From Variovorax sp. DXTD-1 (GTDB taxonomy: Bacteria > Pseudomonadota > Gammaproteobacteria > Burkholderiales > Burkholderiaceae_C), in NCBI RefSeq assembly GCF_003984625.1, contig NZ_RWKH01000022.1:1-64000 (forward strand): a DNA stretch of 64,000 bases, given 5' to 3'. The position numbers were made by a program, and so were the translations under genes. The notes under the pieces were generated by a model that was not told where the DNA came from, did no database searches, and saw nothing but the letters and a program-made list of their open reading frames with translations. Below, one piece after another: positions 55,348 to 64,000 of this stretch (the stretch's first letter is position 1; every line of letters begins with the position of its first letter).

Positions 55348-57285
55348 TCAGCGCGTAGGCTTGAACGCACGCTTTTGTGCGTCGCGGGGCACGAACACCT
55401 TGCCCGGACCTCCGTGGCCTGCGCCATTGCCGCGCGGTGCGAAGCCTTCGCGGGGTGCAAAGCCTTCACGAGGAGCAAAACCTTCACGGGGCGCGAAACC
55501 GCCGCCTTCGCCGCGACCACCACCGTGGTGGCCATGGCCGCCGCGCGGAGCGCTGTTGTCGCCCCAGCCCGGCTTGCGACCGTAACCGCCGCCGCCTTCG
55601 TCACGGCCACCGCCGAAACCGGCGTTGTTGCCGCCCTGGAAGCCGCGCGGACCTTGGCCCTGGGCCGGACCGCGCGAGTTGCGGTCGTTGAAACCGCTGG
55701 CGCCGGCATAGCCGCCGCCGTTGTTGCCGCGGTAGCCACCGCCGCCGCCTGCACCGCCGTTGCCGAACTTGCGGTCGCGCGACTGGTTGTCGCCGCGGCC
55801 ACCGCGGTACTCGCCCATGGGCGGACGCGATTGCGGCATGCGCTGTTGCGGCTCGAGGCCTGCAACCACTTCAGCCTTGAACTGCTGGCGGCTGTATTGC
55901 TCGATGTCCATGATCTTGCGGCGATCGCGGAACTCGGCAAACGTGATGGCCAGGCCGTCGCGGCCTGCACGGCCGGTTCGGCCGATGCGGTGGGTGTAGT
56001 CCTCCGCCTTCATCGGCAGGCCGAAGTTGAAGACGTGGGTGATCGTGGGCACGTCGATGCCGCGGGCGGCAACGTCGGTGGCCACCAGGATCTGAACTTG
56101 GCCTTGGCGCAGCGCCATCAGGCGGCGGTTGCGCAGGCCCTGGCTCAGGGCGCCGTGCAGCGCGACGGCGCTGAAGCCTTCTTGCTGCAGGTCGCTGGCG
56201 AGGCCGTCGCACTCGACTTGCGTGCTGGCGAACACGATCGCCTGGTTGATGCTGGTGTCGCGCAGCCAATGGTCGAGCAGCTTGCGCTTGTGCTGGCTGT
56301 TGTCGGCCCAGTACAGCGATTGCTTGATGTTGGCGTGCTTTTCCTGCGGGCTGTCGATGGTGATGCGCTGCGGCTCGCGCATGACGCGCTGGGCCAGCTG
56401 CTGGATGCGCGGCGCGAAGGTGGCGCTGAACATCATGGTCTGCTGGCGCTCGATGGTGAGCTGGTTGACTTCAGCCAGGTCGTCGGAGAAGCCGAGATCG
56501 AGCATGCGGTCGGCTTCGTCGACCACCAGGAACTTGACCTGGTCGAGCTTGAGCTGCGACGAGCGCTGCAGGTCGAGCAGGCGGCCGGGCGTGGCAACCA
56601 CGAGGTCGGCGTTCTGCAGCTTGGCGATTTGCAGCTGGTAAGGCATGCCGCCCACCACGTTGGCAACGCGGAGGCCCCGGCAATGGCGAACCAGCTCGAT
56701 GGCGTCGTGCGCAACCTGCTGCGCGAGTTCGCGCGTGGGGCACAGGATGAGGGCGCCAGGGGTGGCGGCCTTGAAATGGCGGGCGTTGGTCGGGTCCTTG
56801 CGCTTCGGCTTCTTGGGTACGGCCTCGCCGCGGGCGGCGGCTTCAGCGGCCAGGCGCTGGAACTCGGCCTTGGCTTCGGCTTCGGCTTCGGCCTGGCGCT
56901 TGAGCAGCGTGTGCAGCACAGGCAGCAGGAAGGCAGCGGTCTTGCCCGAGCCGGTCTGGCTCGAAACCATCAGGTCGACGAAGCGTGCCTTGCCGTCCTG
57001 GCCGGCTTCACCGGCCATGGCGAGCGGAATCACCTTGTCTTGCACGGTGGTGGGCTGGGTAAAGCCCAGGTCCGCCACGGCGGCAATCAGTTCCGGCGCG
57101 AGGCCAAGCTTGATGAAGCCGTTGGGAACGCGGGCTTCTTCGGCCACGGCCGCTTCGGGAGCGGCGGCGTCGAGCGCCTCGAGAATCGGCGCTTCGGACA
57201 TGGTGTCCGCGGCAGCGACAAATTCGTTGTTGTTGGTGGATTGCACAGGCGCGAACTCGCCCTGCGCTTCAAAAGCGTCGGTCAT
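55348..57285 (-). CDS. DEAD-box ATP-dependent RNA helicase with Gly/Arg-rich tail
   Basis: A 645-residue RNA helicase. The Q-motif (GFIKLGLAPELIAAVADLGF, TQPTTVQ) is followed by motif I SSQTGSGKTAAFLLP, Ia PTRELAQQ, Ib ATPGRLLDL, II VDEADRML, III FSATF, IV IVFASTQVE, V TDVAARGID and VI HRIGRTGRAG. A Lys/Glu/Ala-rich insert (about 130-165) lies between motifs I and Ia. After about 470 the tail is rich in Gly, Arg and Asn, with four tandem GFAPRE-type repeats encoded by 18-base units. Such tails bind RNA non-specifically. I chose the ATG at 57285; the in-frame extension upstream is not conserved-looking. The long leader (to about 57460) fits cold-shock-type regulation of RhlE/DeaD genes. Confidence 0.94.
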   Translation of the reverse strand: MTDAFEAQGEFAPVQSTNNNEFVAAADTMSEAPILEALDAAAPEAAVAEEARVPNGFIKLGLAPELIAAVADLGFTQPTTVQDKVIPLAMAGEAGQDGKARFVDLMVSSQTGSGKTAAFLLPVLHTLLKRQAEAEAEAKAEFQRLAAEAAARGEAVPKKPKRKDPTNARHFKAATPGALILCPTRELAQQVAHDAIELVRHCRGLRVANVVGGMPYQLQIAKLQNADLVVATPGRLLDLQRSSQLKLDQVKFLVVDEADRMLDLGFSDDLAEVNQLTIERQQTMMFSATFAPRIQQLAQRVMREPQRITIDSPQEKHANIKQSLYWADNSQHKRKLLDHWLRDTSINQAIVFASTQVECDGLASDLQQEGFSAVALHGALSQGLRNRRLMALRQGQVQILVATDVAARGIDVPTITHVFNFGLPMKAEDYTHRIGRTGRAGRDGLAITFAEFRDRRKIMDIEQYSRQQFKAEVVAGLEPQQRMPQSRPPMGEYRGGRGDNQSRDRKFGNGGAGGGGGYRGNNGGGYAGASGFNDRNSRGPAQGQGPRGFQGGNNAGFGGGRDEGGGGYGRKPGWGDNSAPRGGHGHHGGGRGEGGGFAPREGFAPREGFAPREGFAPRGNGAGHGGPGKVFVPRDAQKRAFKPTR

Positions 57286-57464
57286 GTGAATATCAATCTC
57301 AAACGCGAGCGCTGCCGTAGGCGGCGCCCCGTTGGTGGTTAAAAACATCAACCATCCAACGACATTCAACTTCTGGCTTTCGCCGGAGGCTGCGGCCCTT
57401 TTTGATCAGCGGATGCGATCGGGCGCGGTGTGCAAGATAGGGAGATGCAAGAGACGCTGAACGG

Positions 57465-57513
57465 AAAACCCCGATCAGCGAAGCCCTCGATTATGACACG
57501 GCTCGGGGTTTTT
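57465..57513 (-). terminator. Terminator of orn
   Basis: Inverted repeat AAAACCCCGA / TCGGGGTTTTT with a long loop of about 28 bases; on the minus strand it starts 3 bases after the orn stop and ends in TTTT. The wide loop makes it weaker than the other terminators here. Confidence 0.6.
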
Positions 57514-57515
57514 AC

Positions 57516-58112
57516 CTAATCCGTTAATTTCAAGAAGGTTTCCCGGTAGTGCGCGAGCTCCTCGATGGATTCGTGCACGTCGGCCAGCGCAGTGTGCGCC
57601 TGCTGCTTCTTGAAGGCGCTGTAGGCGGAGGGCTTCCAGCGCTTGGCCAGCTCTTTCAGGGTGCTGACATCGAGGTTGCGGTAGTGAAAGTACGCCTCCA
57701 GCTTGGGCATGAACTTGACCAGGAACCGACGGTCCTGCCCGATGGTGTTGCCGCACATCGGCGAGCCGCTCCGGGGGACGTATTTGGCAATGAATTCGAG
57801 CAACTGCTGCTCGGCGGCGGCTTCGTCGAGCGTGGAGGCCTTCACCTTGTCGATCAGGCCGCTGCGGCCATGCGTGCCCTTGTTCCACGCGTCCATGGCG
57901 TCGAGCACCGCGTCGATCTGGTGAATGACGAGCACCGGGCCGTCGATGCGGGGGGTGAGATCGGGGCCGGTCACGACCACGGCGATCTCGAGCAGGCGCT
58001 CTTTTTCGGGGTCGAGGCCGCTCATTTCGCAGTCGAGCCAGACCAGGTTCTGGTCGCTTTTCTTCAGGAACGGCGGGGTCGTGACGATCGTGGGGTCAAG
58101 GGATTCGGGCAT
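57516..58112 (-). CDS. orn: Oligoribonuclease
   Basis: A 198-residue DEDDh 3'-5' exonuclease that degrades 2-5 nt RNA oligomers, including pGpG. Exo I is LVWLDCEMSGLDPEKERLLE, with Asp and Glu ligands. Exo II lies near GPVLVIHQ and VDAMD-like text (INDEX: DAVLDAMDAWN). Exo III is HTALADVHESIEELAHYRET with the catalytic His and Asp. RDNLDVSTLKEL-type text is seen as YRNLDVSTLKELAKRW. Normal length. It is divergent from the M48 protease gene across 59 bases, a common betaproteobacterial arrangement. Confidence 0.96.
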   Translation of the reverse strand: MPESLDPTIVTTPPFLKKSDQNLVWLDCEMSGLDPEKERLLEIAVVVTGPDLTPRIDGPVLVIHQIDAVLDAMDAWNKGTHGRSGLIDKVKASTLDEAAAEQQLLEFIAKYVPRSGSPMCGNTIGQDRRFLVKFMPKLEAYFHYRNLDVSTLKELAKRWKPSAYSAFKKQQAHTALADVHESIEELAHYRETFLKLTD

Positions 58113-58171
58113 TGCAGGATTGTCGTCGAAGGCCTGCGCCGGCCGGACCCGAGGGCTAAACTCGACGCTCC

Positions 58172-59437
58172 ATGTCCTATTCGCTCATCTTCACCACTGC
58201 CTTCGCGGCTGCACTGGTCCTTGGCCTGCTCGTGAAGTTCTGGCTCGCATCGCGGCAAGTGCGCCATGTCGCACGGCACCGCGGCGCCGTGCCGCCCGCT
58301 TTCGAGCACAAGATCACGCTCGCCGCCCACCAGAAGGCTGCCGACTACACCATCGCCAAGGCGCGCTTCGGCATGGTCGAGATGGCGTGGGGCACGGCGC
58401 TGCTGCTGGGCTGGACGCTGCTGGGCGGCCTCGATGTGCTCAACAAGCTGCTGCTCGCCTGGCTCGGCGGCGGCATGGTGCAGCAGCTGGCCCTGCTGGC
58501 GGCCTTCGCGGTCGTCGGCGGCTTGCTCGAGCTGCCCTTCACGCTCTGGCAGACCTTCAGGCTCGAAGAGCGCTTCGGCTTCAACAAGATGACGTTCGGC
58601 CTTTGGCTGCGCGACACCGTCGTCTCCACGCTGATCGGCGCGGCCATCGGGCTGCCGATCGCGGCGCTGATCCTGTGGATCATGGGCGCTGCCGGCACCT
58701 TGTGGTGGCTCTGGGCCTGGGTAGCCTGGATGGGCTTCAACCTGCTGCTGATGGTCGTCTACCCGATGTTCATCGCGCCGCTCTACAACAAGTTCAAGCC
58801 GCTTGACGACCCCACCGTCAAGGAACGCGTCACTGCGCTGATGGCGCGCTGCGGTTTTCGCGCCAAGGGGCTGTTCGTCATGGACGGCAGCCGGCGCAGC
58901 GCACATGCCAACGCCTACTTCACGGGCTTTGGCGCGAGCAAGCGGGTGGTGTTCTACGACACGCTGCTGCGCCAGCTGAACGCGGCCGAGATGGAGGCGG
59001 TGCTCGCGCACGAGCTCGGCCATTTCAAGCACCGCCACATCGTGAAGCGGCTCGCGGCAATGTTCGCGCTGAGCCTCGCGGGCTTCGCGCTGCTGGGCTG
59101 GGTGTCGACCCAGGCGTGGTTCTACACCGGCCTCGGGGTGCAGCCGAACATGGCGCCCACAGCGCCGAACAATGCACTCGCGCTGCTGCTGTTCATGCTC
59201 TCGGTGCCTGTGTTCGGCTTCTTCGTCGCCCCCCTGCCCGCCCGGCTTTCGCGCAAGCACGAGTTCGAGGCCGACGCCTATGCCGTGGCCCAGACCAGCA
59301 GCGCCGACCTGTCGGCCGCACTGCTCAAGCTCTACCAGGACAATGCATCGACGCTCACGCCCGACCCGGTGTTCGTCAAGTTCTACTATTCCCACCCTCC
59401 GGCCTCCGAGCGCCTTGCGCGCATGACGGCGGCCTGA
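58172..59437 (+). CDS. M48-family membrane metalloprotease (Ste24/HtpX-like)
   Basis: A 421-residue Ste24-type membrane protease. The zinc motif is VLAHELGHFKHRH, with the third ligand in FEADAYAVAQ. The N-terminal CAAX-peptidase domain (about 1-200) has several membrane helices and LEERFGFNKMTFGLWLRD. VMDGSRRSAHANAYFTGFG is highly conserved in the family. It is expected to act in inner-membrane protein quality control. It starts a three-gene operon with phhB (31 bases later) and rsgA. Confidence 0.94.
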   Translation: MSYSLIFTTAFAAALVLGLLVKFWLASRQVRHVARHRGAVPPAFEHKITLAAHQKAADYTIAKARFGMVEMAWGTALLLGWTLLGGLDVLNKLLLAWLGGGMVQQLALLAAFAVVGGLLELPFTLWQTFRLEERFGFNKMTFGLWLRDTVVSTLIGAAIGLPIAALILWIMGAAGTLWWLWAWVAWMGFNLLLMVVYPMFIAPLYNKFKPLDDPTVKERVTALMARCGFRAKGLFVMDGSRRSAHANAYFTGFGASKRVVFYDTLLRQLNAAEMEAVLAHELGHFKHRHIVKRLAAMFALSLAGFALLGWVSTQAWFYTGLGVQPNMAPTAPNNALALLLFMLSVPVFGFFVAPLPARLSRKHEFEADAYAVAQTSSADLSAALLKLYQDNASTLTPDPVFVKFYYSHPPASERLARMTAA

Positions 59438-59468
59438 ACCACGATATTTCTCCCCGGAAACCGAGCCC

Positions 59469-59816
59469 ATGAGCAGCATGTTCAAGCCCAAAGACTGGAA
59501 AGCCATTCCACGCCACGCACTGAGCGCCACCGAGATCGTTTCCGGACTGGCCAAGCTCGACGGCTGGAAGCTCACCGGAGACGGCGCCGACGTCGCCATC
59601 GAGAAAACCTTTACCTTCGCCAACTACTTCGAGACCATCGCCTTCGTGAACGCGCTGGCCTTCGTCGCCCACACGCAAGACCATCATCCGGACCTGTCGG
59701 TGCACTACAACCGCTGCGTCGTGCGGTTCAACACGCACGACGTCGGCGGGCTCTCGGTCACCGATTTCGAGTGTGCGCGGCAGGCCGATGCGCTGGTTGC
59801 GGAACCCGCCGCATGA
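59469..59816 (+). CDS. phhB: 4a-hydroxytetrahydrobiopterin dehydratase (pterin-4a-carbinolamine dehydratase)
   Basis: A 115-residue PCD/DCoH-family enzyme. The active-site histidine motif is HTQDHHPDLSVHYNRCVVRF, with the family HHP and later histidine. FTFANYFETIAFVNALAFVA is the conserved helix. It recycles the pterin cofactor oxidised by aromatic amino acid hydroxylases; no such hydroxylase gene is nearby. It is in the middle of the M48-phhB-rsgA operon. Length is normal. Confidence 0.95.
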   Translation: MSSMFKPKDWKAIPRHALSATEIVSGLAKLDGWKLTGDGADVAIEKTFTFANYFETIAFVNALAFVAHTQDHHPDLSVHYNRCVVRFNTHDVGGLSVTDFECARQADALVAEPAA

Positions 59817-59828
59817 CGGAACACGCCC

Positions 59829-60782
59829 GTGGCTAAACCGGGCCGTGCCGCCGCCTCCGCATCCACTGCTGCGAAGACACTTCACGACGGCCTCGTCGTT
59901 GCCAGCCATGGGCGCCATTGCCTGGTCGAAACGCCAGCAGGCGACCGCCTGATCTGCCATCCGCGCGGCAAGAAGAGCCAGGCCGTGGTCGGCGACCGCG
60001 TGCGTTGGCAGGCGACGGAAGACGAGGGCACCATCGAAGAGGTATTGCCGCGCCGCAATCTCTTCTATCGGCAGGACGAGATCCGCACCAAGTCGTTTGC
60101 GGCCAACCTCGACCATGTGCTGATCCTGATTGCGGCCGAGCCGGAGTTTTCCGAGCACCAGCTGGCGCGCGCATTGATTGCGGCGGAGGCCGAGCGCATC
60201 ACGCCGATCATCGCGCTCAACAAGAGCGACCTGATCGAGCCCTTCGCGCGCGCATGGAACAAACTGGCGCCCTATCGCCGCATGCATCACGGCGTGCTGC
60301 CGCTATCGCTGAAGGCGTCGGGCGAAGCAGACTACGCGTCGCTGATGAAGCTGCTCGCCGGCAAATCGACCCTCGTGCTCGGGCCCTCCGGCTCGGGCAA
60401 GAGCACCCTGACCAACCTGCTGGTGCCGGGCGCGACCGTGCTGACGCAAGAGATTTCGCAGGCGCTCAACTCAGGCAAGCACACGACCACCAGCACCACC
60501 TGGTACTGGATCAACGAGGCACGCACCACCGGCCTGATCGACTCGCCGGGGTTCCAGGAATTCGGGCTCAACCACATCCAGCCGATGCAGCTCGCGAAGC
60601 TGATGCCCGACATTGCCGAGCACGCGAACGACTGCAAGTTCTACAACTGCACCCATCTGCACGAGCCGGGCTGCGGCGTGATCGCGAATGTGGATTCGCC
60701 CGCCAAGCCGGGGCCGATCAGCGCAACGCGCTACAGAATTTACGGCGAGCTCTTTGCCGAACTCAGCCAGTCGCGCTACTGA
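59829..60782 (+). CDS. rsgA: Ribosome small-subunit-dependent GTPase RsgA
   Basis: A 317-residue circularly permuted GTPase acting in 30S maturation. An OB-fold N terminus is followed by the permuted G order: G4 ALNKSDLIE, G1 LVLGPSGSGKSTLTNLLVPG, G2 region GKHTTTSTTWYWI, and G3 LIDSPGFQEFG. The C-terminal zinc site is in DCKFYNCTHLHEPGCGV. The start is GTG, 12 bases after the phhB stop. All motifs are intact. Confidence 0.96.
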   Translation: MAKPGRAAASASTAAKTLHDGLVVASHGRHCLVETPAGDRLICHPRGKKSQAVVGDRVRWQATEDEGTIEEVLPRRNLFYRQDEIRTKSFAANLDHVLILIAAEPEFSEHQLARALIAAEAERITPIIALNKSDLIEPFARAWNKLAPYRRMHHGVLPLSLKASGEADYASLMKLLAGKSTLVLGPSGSGKSTLTNLLVPGATVLTQEISQALNSGKHTTTSTTWYWINEARTTGLIDSPGFQEFGLNHIQPMQLAKLMPDIAEHANDCKFYNCTHLHEPGCGVIANVDSPAKPGPISATRYRIYGELFAELSQSRY

Positions 60783-60801
60783 GGCCCGTCGAGGTTGGCG
60801 C

Positions 60802-61890
<1,089 letters not shown>

Positions 61891-61904
61891 GGCAGTTCCG
61901 AGGC

Positions 61905-62906
61905 TCAGCCGAGCAGGCGAGCCAGGGTGAGCAAGGCCAGCAGCACCATCCACATCACAACCGAACGCCAGACCAGGCCGACCACGCTGCGCAGATGACC
62001 GGGCTCGGGCTCACGTCCCGGCGTGCTGCCGCTGTCGAGCCGGCGGCCGTCGGCCATCGAATCACCGGCTTGCGCACGCGGCAGGGGGTCGGCCACCGGA
62101 ATCGGGCTCAACGCTCCGCCGCCCAACCGCACATTGACCGCGCCCGAAGTCGCCGCAAGGATCACGCCGTCGTTCTCGCTTCGGAAACGCCGTGCGTCGT
62201 TGCGCCAGCAGTCGATCGCTTCTTCAAAGCTGCCGACCACGGCAAAGCCCAGCGCGGTGATCCGCGCGGGCAGCCAGTCGATGGCATGCCATGCGCGCTC
62301 GGCGGCACGCTGCACCGAAACGCTCGAAGGCTGCACCGCCGCGCCGTTCTTGTGCATCCAGTAGCGCGACACGAATTCGCTCATGCGATAAAACACCGCG
62401 CCGGCCGGGCCGAGCCCCATGGCGGCGAGTATCGAGAACCACGCCAGCACGCCGAACACATGGCGGTGCGCTGCAATTACCGAATGCTCGATCACATGCC
62501 GCACGATTTCGCTGCGCGGCAGCTCTGCCGCATCGACGCCCTGCCAATGCGCGAGCAGCGAACGCGCGAGCGGCTCGTCGCCTTCGTCGAGCGCATCGCG
62601 GATGTCCGTGAAGTGATGGCTGAACTGCCGGAAACCGAGCGTGACGTAGAGCACGGCAATGCTCCAGAGCACCGCAAAGGGCAAACCCAGCGTGTACACC
62701 AGCAGCAAGTGAATGCCCAGCGTCAACAGCGTAGGCACCAGCACCGCGAGGCCCCAGGCGACCCATCCGTGGTGCGGCTTGCCGGCATCGAAGTTGCGGC
62801 TTGTCCAGCGGGTCCAGGCCAGCACGCCGCCATACACCGGGTTGTGGGGGGCGAGCGGCCGCACCTGCTCGATCAGCAACGCACACAGGATGGCAAAGAA
62901 GCTCAT
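61905..62906 (-). CDS. CobD/CbiB-like integral membrane protein
   Basis: A 333-residue membrane protein of the CobD/CbiB family (adenosylcobinamide-phosphate synthase in B12-making bacteria). Conserved-looking parts are SFFAILCALLIEQVRPL, LYVTLGFRQFSHHFTDIRDA, ELPRSEIVRHVIEHSVIAAH and VFYRMSEFVSRYW. About five membrane segments. A hydrophilic stretch near 270-310 precedes a final helix (VVMWMVLLALLTLARLLG). No other cobalamin genes are nearby, so the role may differ from B12 synthesis. It is probably co-transcribed with hisC. Confidence 0.85.
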   Translation of the reverse strand: MSFFAILCALLIEQVRPLAPHNPVYGGVLAWTRWTSRNFDAGKPHHGWVAWGLAVLVPTLLTLGIHLLLVYTLGLPFAVLWSIAVLYVTLGFRQFSHHFTDIRDALDEGDEPLARSLLAHWQGVDAAELPRSEIVRHVIEHSVIAAHRHVFGVLAWFSILAAMGLGPAGAVFYRMSEFVSRYWMHKNGAAVQPSSVSVQRAAERAWHAIDWLPARITALGFAVVGSFEEAIDCWRNDARRFRSENDGVILAATSGAVNVRLGGGALSPIPVADPLPRAQAGDSMADGRRLDSGSTPGREPEPGHLRSVVGLVWRSVVMWMVLLALLTLARLLG

Positions 62907-62953
62907 CCTTCGATGATAGCGAGAGCGCCCGGCGATCTCGATTCAGGCCAGGG

Positions 62954-63673
62954 TCAGGCGGCGAGAAAGCGATAGAGGTTGCGCAGCATGCCGGCCGTGG
63001 CGCCCCACACGAAGCGCTCTTCGGCGCCGTCCCGGTAGGGCATCGAGTACCACTCGCGCCGCGTGCCGTCTGGTGCGGGCACGGTGTGCCGGCGGTGATT
63101 GGCCGGGTCCATGAGCCAGGCCAGCGGCACTTCGAAGGCCAATGCCACTTCGTAGGGATTGATGGTGAGTTCGAAGTCCGGCTTCACCAGCGCGACCACG
63201 GGCGTCACGACGAACGAGGTAACGGTCGTGTAAGTCGGAAGGCTTCCGAGCACCTCGATGAAATGGGCCGACAAGCCCACTTCTTCCCAGGCCTCGCGCA
63301 GCGCAGCCGCTGCGATGTTCGCGTCTTCCGGATCGACGCGGCCGCCCGGAAATGCGACCTGCCCCGAATGATTCGACAGGTGCGCCGTGCGCTCCGTCAG
63401 CAGCACGGCCGCGCCTTGCGGGCGCTGCACGATGGGCACCAGCACGGCCGCTTGCGCAGGAGCGCGGTCGGTCAGGCGCGGCTCGCGCCGAAGCTCGGGC
63501 GTCCACTCCGGCGGCGTGGCAAAGCGCCTGCGCAGGGCATCGGGCGTCAGCTGTGCGGGTTCGACGGCAGGCAGGCCGTCAGGACCGCCGACCACAGGCG
63601 CCTTGCGCGGATCGATCGGCAGCAGCGTGGGCGGCACCACGGCATTGACGGGTTCGACGGGGGCAAATTGCAT
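62954..63673 (-). CDS. Nudix hydrolase, CoA pyrophosphatase type
   Basis: A 239-residue NUDIX protein. The Nudix box is GGRVDPEDANIAAAALREAW followed by EEVGL, preceded by TERTAHLSNHSGQVAFPGG, the CoA pyrophosphatase-specific segment (LxxHxGQxxFPGG). A proline-rich N-terminal extension (about 70 residues) is not part of the fold. I chose the ATG at 63673; a further 48 upstream codons are open but run into the rplS terminator region. Known members hydrolyse CoA to 3',5'-ADP and 4'-phosphopantetheine. Confidence 0.92.
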   Translation of the reverse strand: MQFAPVEPVNAVVPPTLLPIDPRKAPVVGGPDGLPAVEPAQLTPDALRRRFATPPEWTPELRREPRLTDRAPAQAAVLVPIVQRPQGAAVLLTERTAHLSNHSGQVAFPGGRVDPEDANIAAAALREAWEEVGLSAHFIEVLGSLPTYTTVTSFVVTPVVALVKPDFELTINPYEVALAFEVPLAWLMDPANHRRHTVPAPDGTRREWYSMPYRDGAEERFVWGATAGMLRNLYRFLAA

Positions 63674-63786
63674 GGAGGCGGTGGAGTCGGTCAAGTGCTG
63701 GAGTTTCAGTGAAGGAGTAGAGCTTAAAAAAGCGGCGCTGTCTTTTTGCGGAAAGCCCGCAAGAAGCATGTACGGCGCAACAACGC

Positions 63787-63813
63787 AAAAAGCCGCCAGA
63801 GCGGCGGCTTTTT
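63787..63813. terminator. Rho-independent terminator of rplS
   Basis: Stem AAAAAGCCGCC / GGCGGCTTTTT with a 5-base loop. On the minus strand it follows the rplS stop by about 20 bases and ends in TTTTT; it is symmetrical. Confidence 0.88.
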
Positions 63814-63832
63814 GCAAGGCAGAAGGCAGTGC

Positions 63833-64000
63833 TTACTTGGCAGCCTGCGACTTGCCCGGCAGCTTTTCCTTGATGCGTGCCGAACGGCCGCTGCGGTCGC
63901 GCAGGTAGTACAGCTTGGCGCGGCGAACGTCGCCGCGGCGCTTGATTTCGATGCCGGCGATCAGCGGGCTGTAGGTCTGGAACGTACGCTCCACGCCTTC
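63833..64000 (-). CDS. rplS: 50S ribosomal protein L19, C-terminal part (cut by window edge)
   Basis: The reverse strand from the window edge encodes EGVERTFQTYSPLIAGIEIK, then RRGDVRRAKLYYLRDRSGRS, ARIKEKLPGKSQAAK and TAA. This is the conserved C-terminal half of ribosomal protein L19, including KRRGDVRRAKLYYLR. The first 55 or so codons lie beyond the window. It is followed by a strong terminator and is the last gene of the usual rpsP-rimM-trmD-rplS operon. Confidence 0.96.
   Translation of the reverse strand, partial: EGVERTFQTYSPLIAGIEIKRRGDVRRAKLYYLRDRSGRSARIKEKLPGKSQAAK

Noticed and set aside
55433..55501. Short tandem repeats as a CRISPR-like array
   Set aside because: Units are contiguous 18-base coding repeats in frame with the helicase, with no spacers.
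55195..57342. 715-codon plus-strand open frame opposite the DEAD-box helicase
   Set aside because: Antisense shadow of a gene with all helicase motifs.

Overview
The window comes from a GC-rich betaproteobacterial chromosome, most probably Variovorax or a close relative (Comamonadaceae). The evidence is the betaproteobacterial housekeeping block at the right end (orn, M48 protease, pterin dehydratase, rsgA, hisC, cobD-like, Nudix, rplS), a Tad pilus locus of burkholderialean type, and a catabolic cluster whose content and two MarR regulators match, as I recall it, the auxin-degradation (iad) locus of root-associated Variovorax. No database search was possible; family assignments rest on motifs read from the translations.

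Region 1 (1-6412) is the right part of an integrated island that enters from the left. It carries a TcmP / three-Cys (DUF5131) pair, a LexA/UmuD-like S24 repressor with a palindrome abutting its start codon, a decayed integrase fragment, the DNA-ADP-ribosylating toxin-antitoxin pair darT-darG, a small ORF and an intact tyrosine recombinase. The last four are linked by overlapping or closely spaced genes in the order int, orf, darT, darG. The island ends at a displaced tRNA 3' fragment (6368-6412), followed by what looks like the host tRNA terminator.

Region 2 (6455-20450) is a NarL-type two-component system facing a complete Tad (Flp) pilus locus on the minus strand: orphan small pilin, prepilin peptidase, CpaB, secretin, lipoprotein, three Flp pilins, TadG-, TadE- and TadF-like proteins, CpaE/TadZ, CpaF/TadA, TadB and TadC. 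The kinase gene is preceded by repeated TTGGTA/TACCAA half-sites.

Region 3 (20476-26188) is a mixed stretch: an SDR, tRNA-Lys(CTT), a small hypothetical gene, a secreted glycerophosphodiester phosphodiesterase, a GAD-like/DUF1851 protein, a hypothetical gene, a possibly leaderless small membrane protein, and a small HTH-like regulator behind a long palindrome.

Region 4 (26197-55133) is a catabolic cluster of about 27 genes. One very long minus-strand operon runs from iorA (50758) down to a thioesterase (26197). It includes 2-ketoacid:ferredoxin oxidoreductase subunits, a Rieske reductase, two alpha/beta Rieske oxygenase pairs, two acyl-CoA ligases, an SCP2-thiolase-like protein with a DUF35 partner, an isatin-hydrolase-like cyclase, SDRs, a branched-chain-type ABC importer with three binding proteins, and a MarR regulator. 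A second MarR gene is divergent from iorA, and a four-gene operon (octopine-DH-like, 3-hydroxyacyl-CoA dehydrogenase, alpha/beta hydrolase, quinone oxidoreductase) converges on it. Read together, the enzymes suggest this route: indole-3-acetate to dioxindole-3-acetate (Rieske), its CoA thioester (ligase), isatin plus acetyl-CoA (thiolase-like retro-aldolase), isatinate (cyclase), and then anthraniloyl-CoA or anthranilate (IorAB). This is inference from gene content and chemistry.

Region 5 (55134-64000) is conserved housekeeping: a DEAD-box RNA helicase with an RGG-like tail, oligoribonuclease, the M48-phhB-rsgA operon, hisC and a CobD/CbiB-like protein, a Nudix CoA pyrophosphatase, and the 3' end of rplS. 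No CRISPR array, rRNA or complete insertion sequence was seen.
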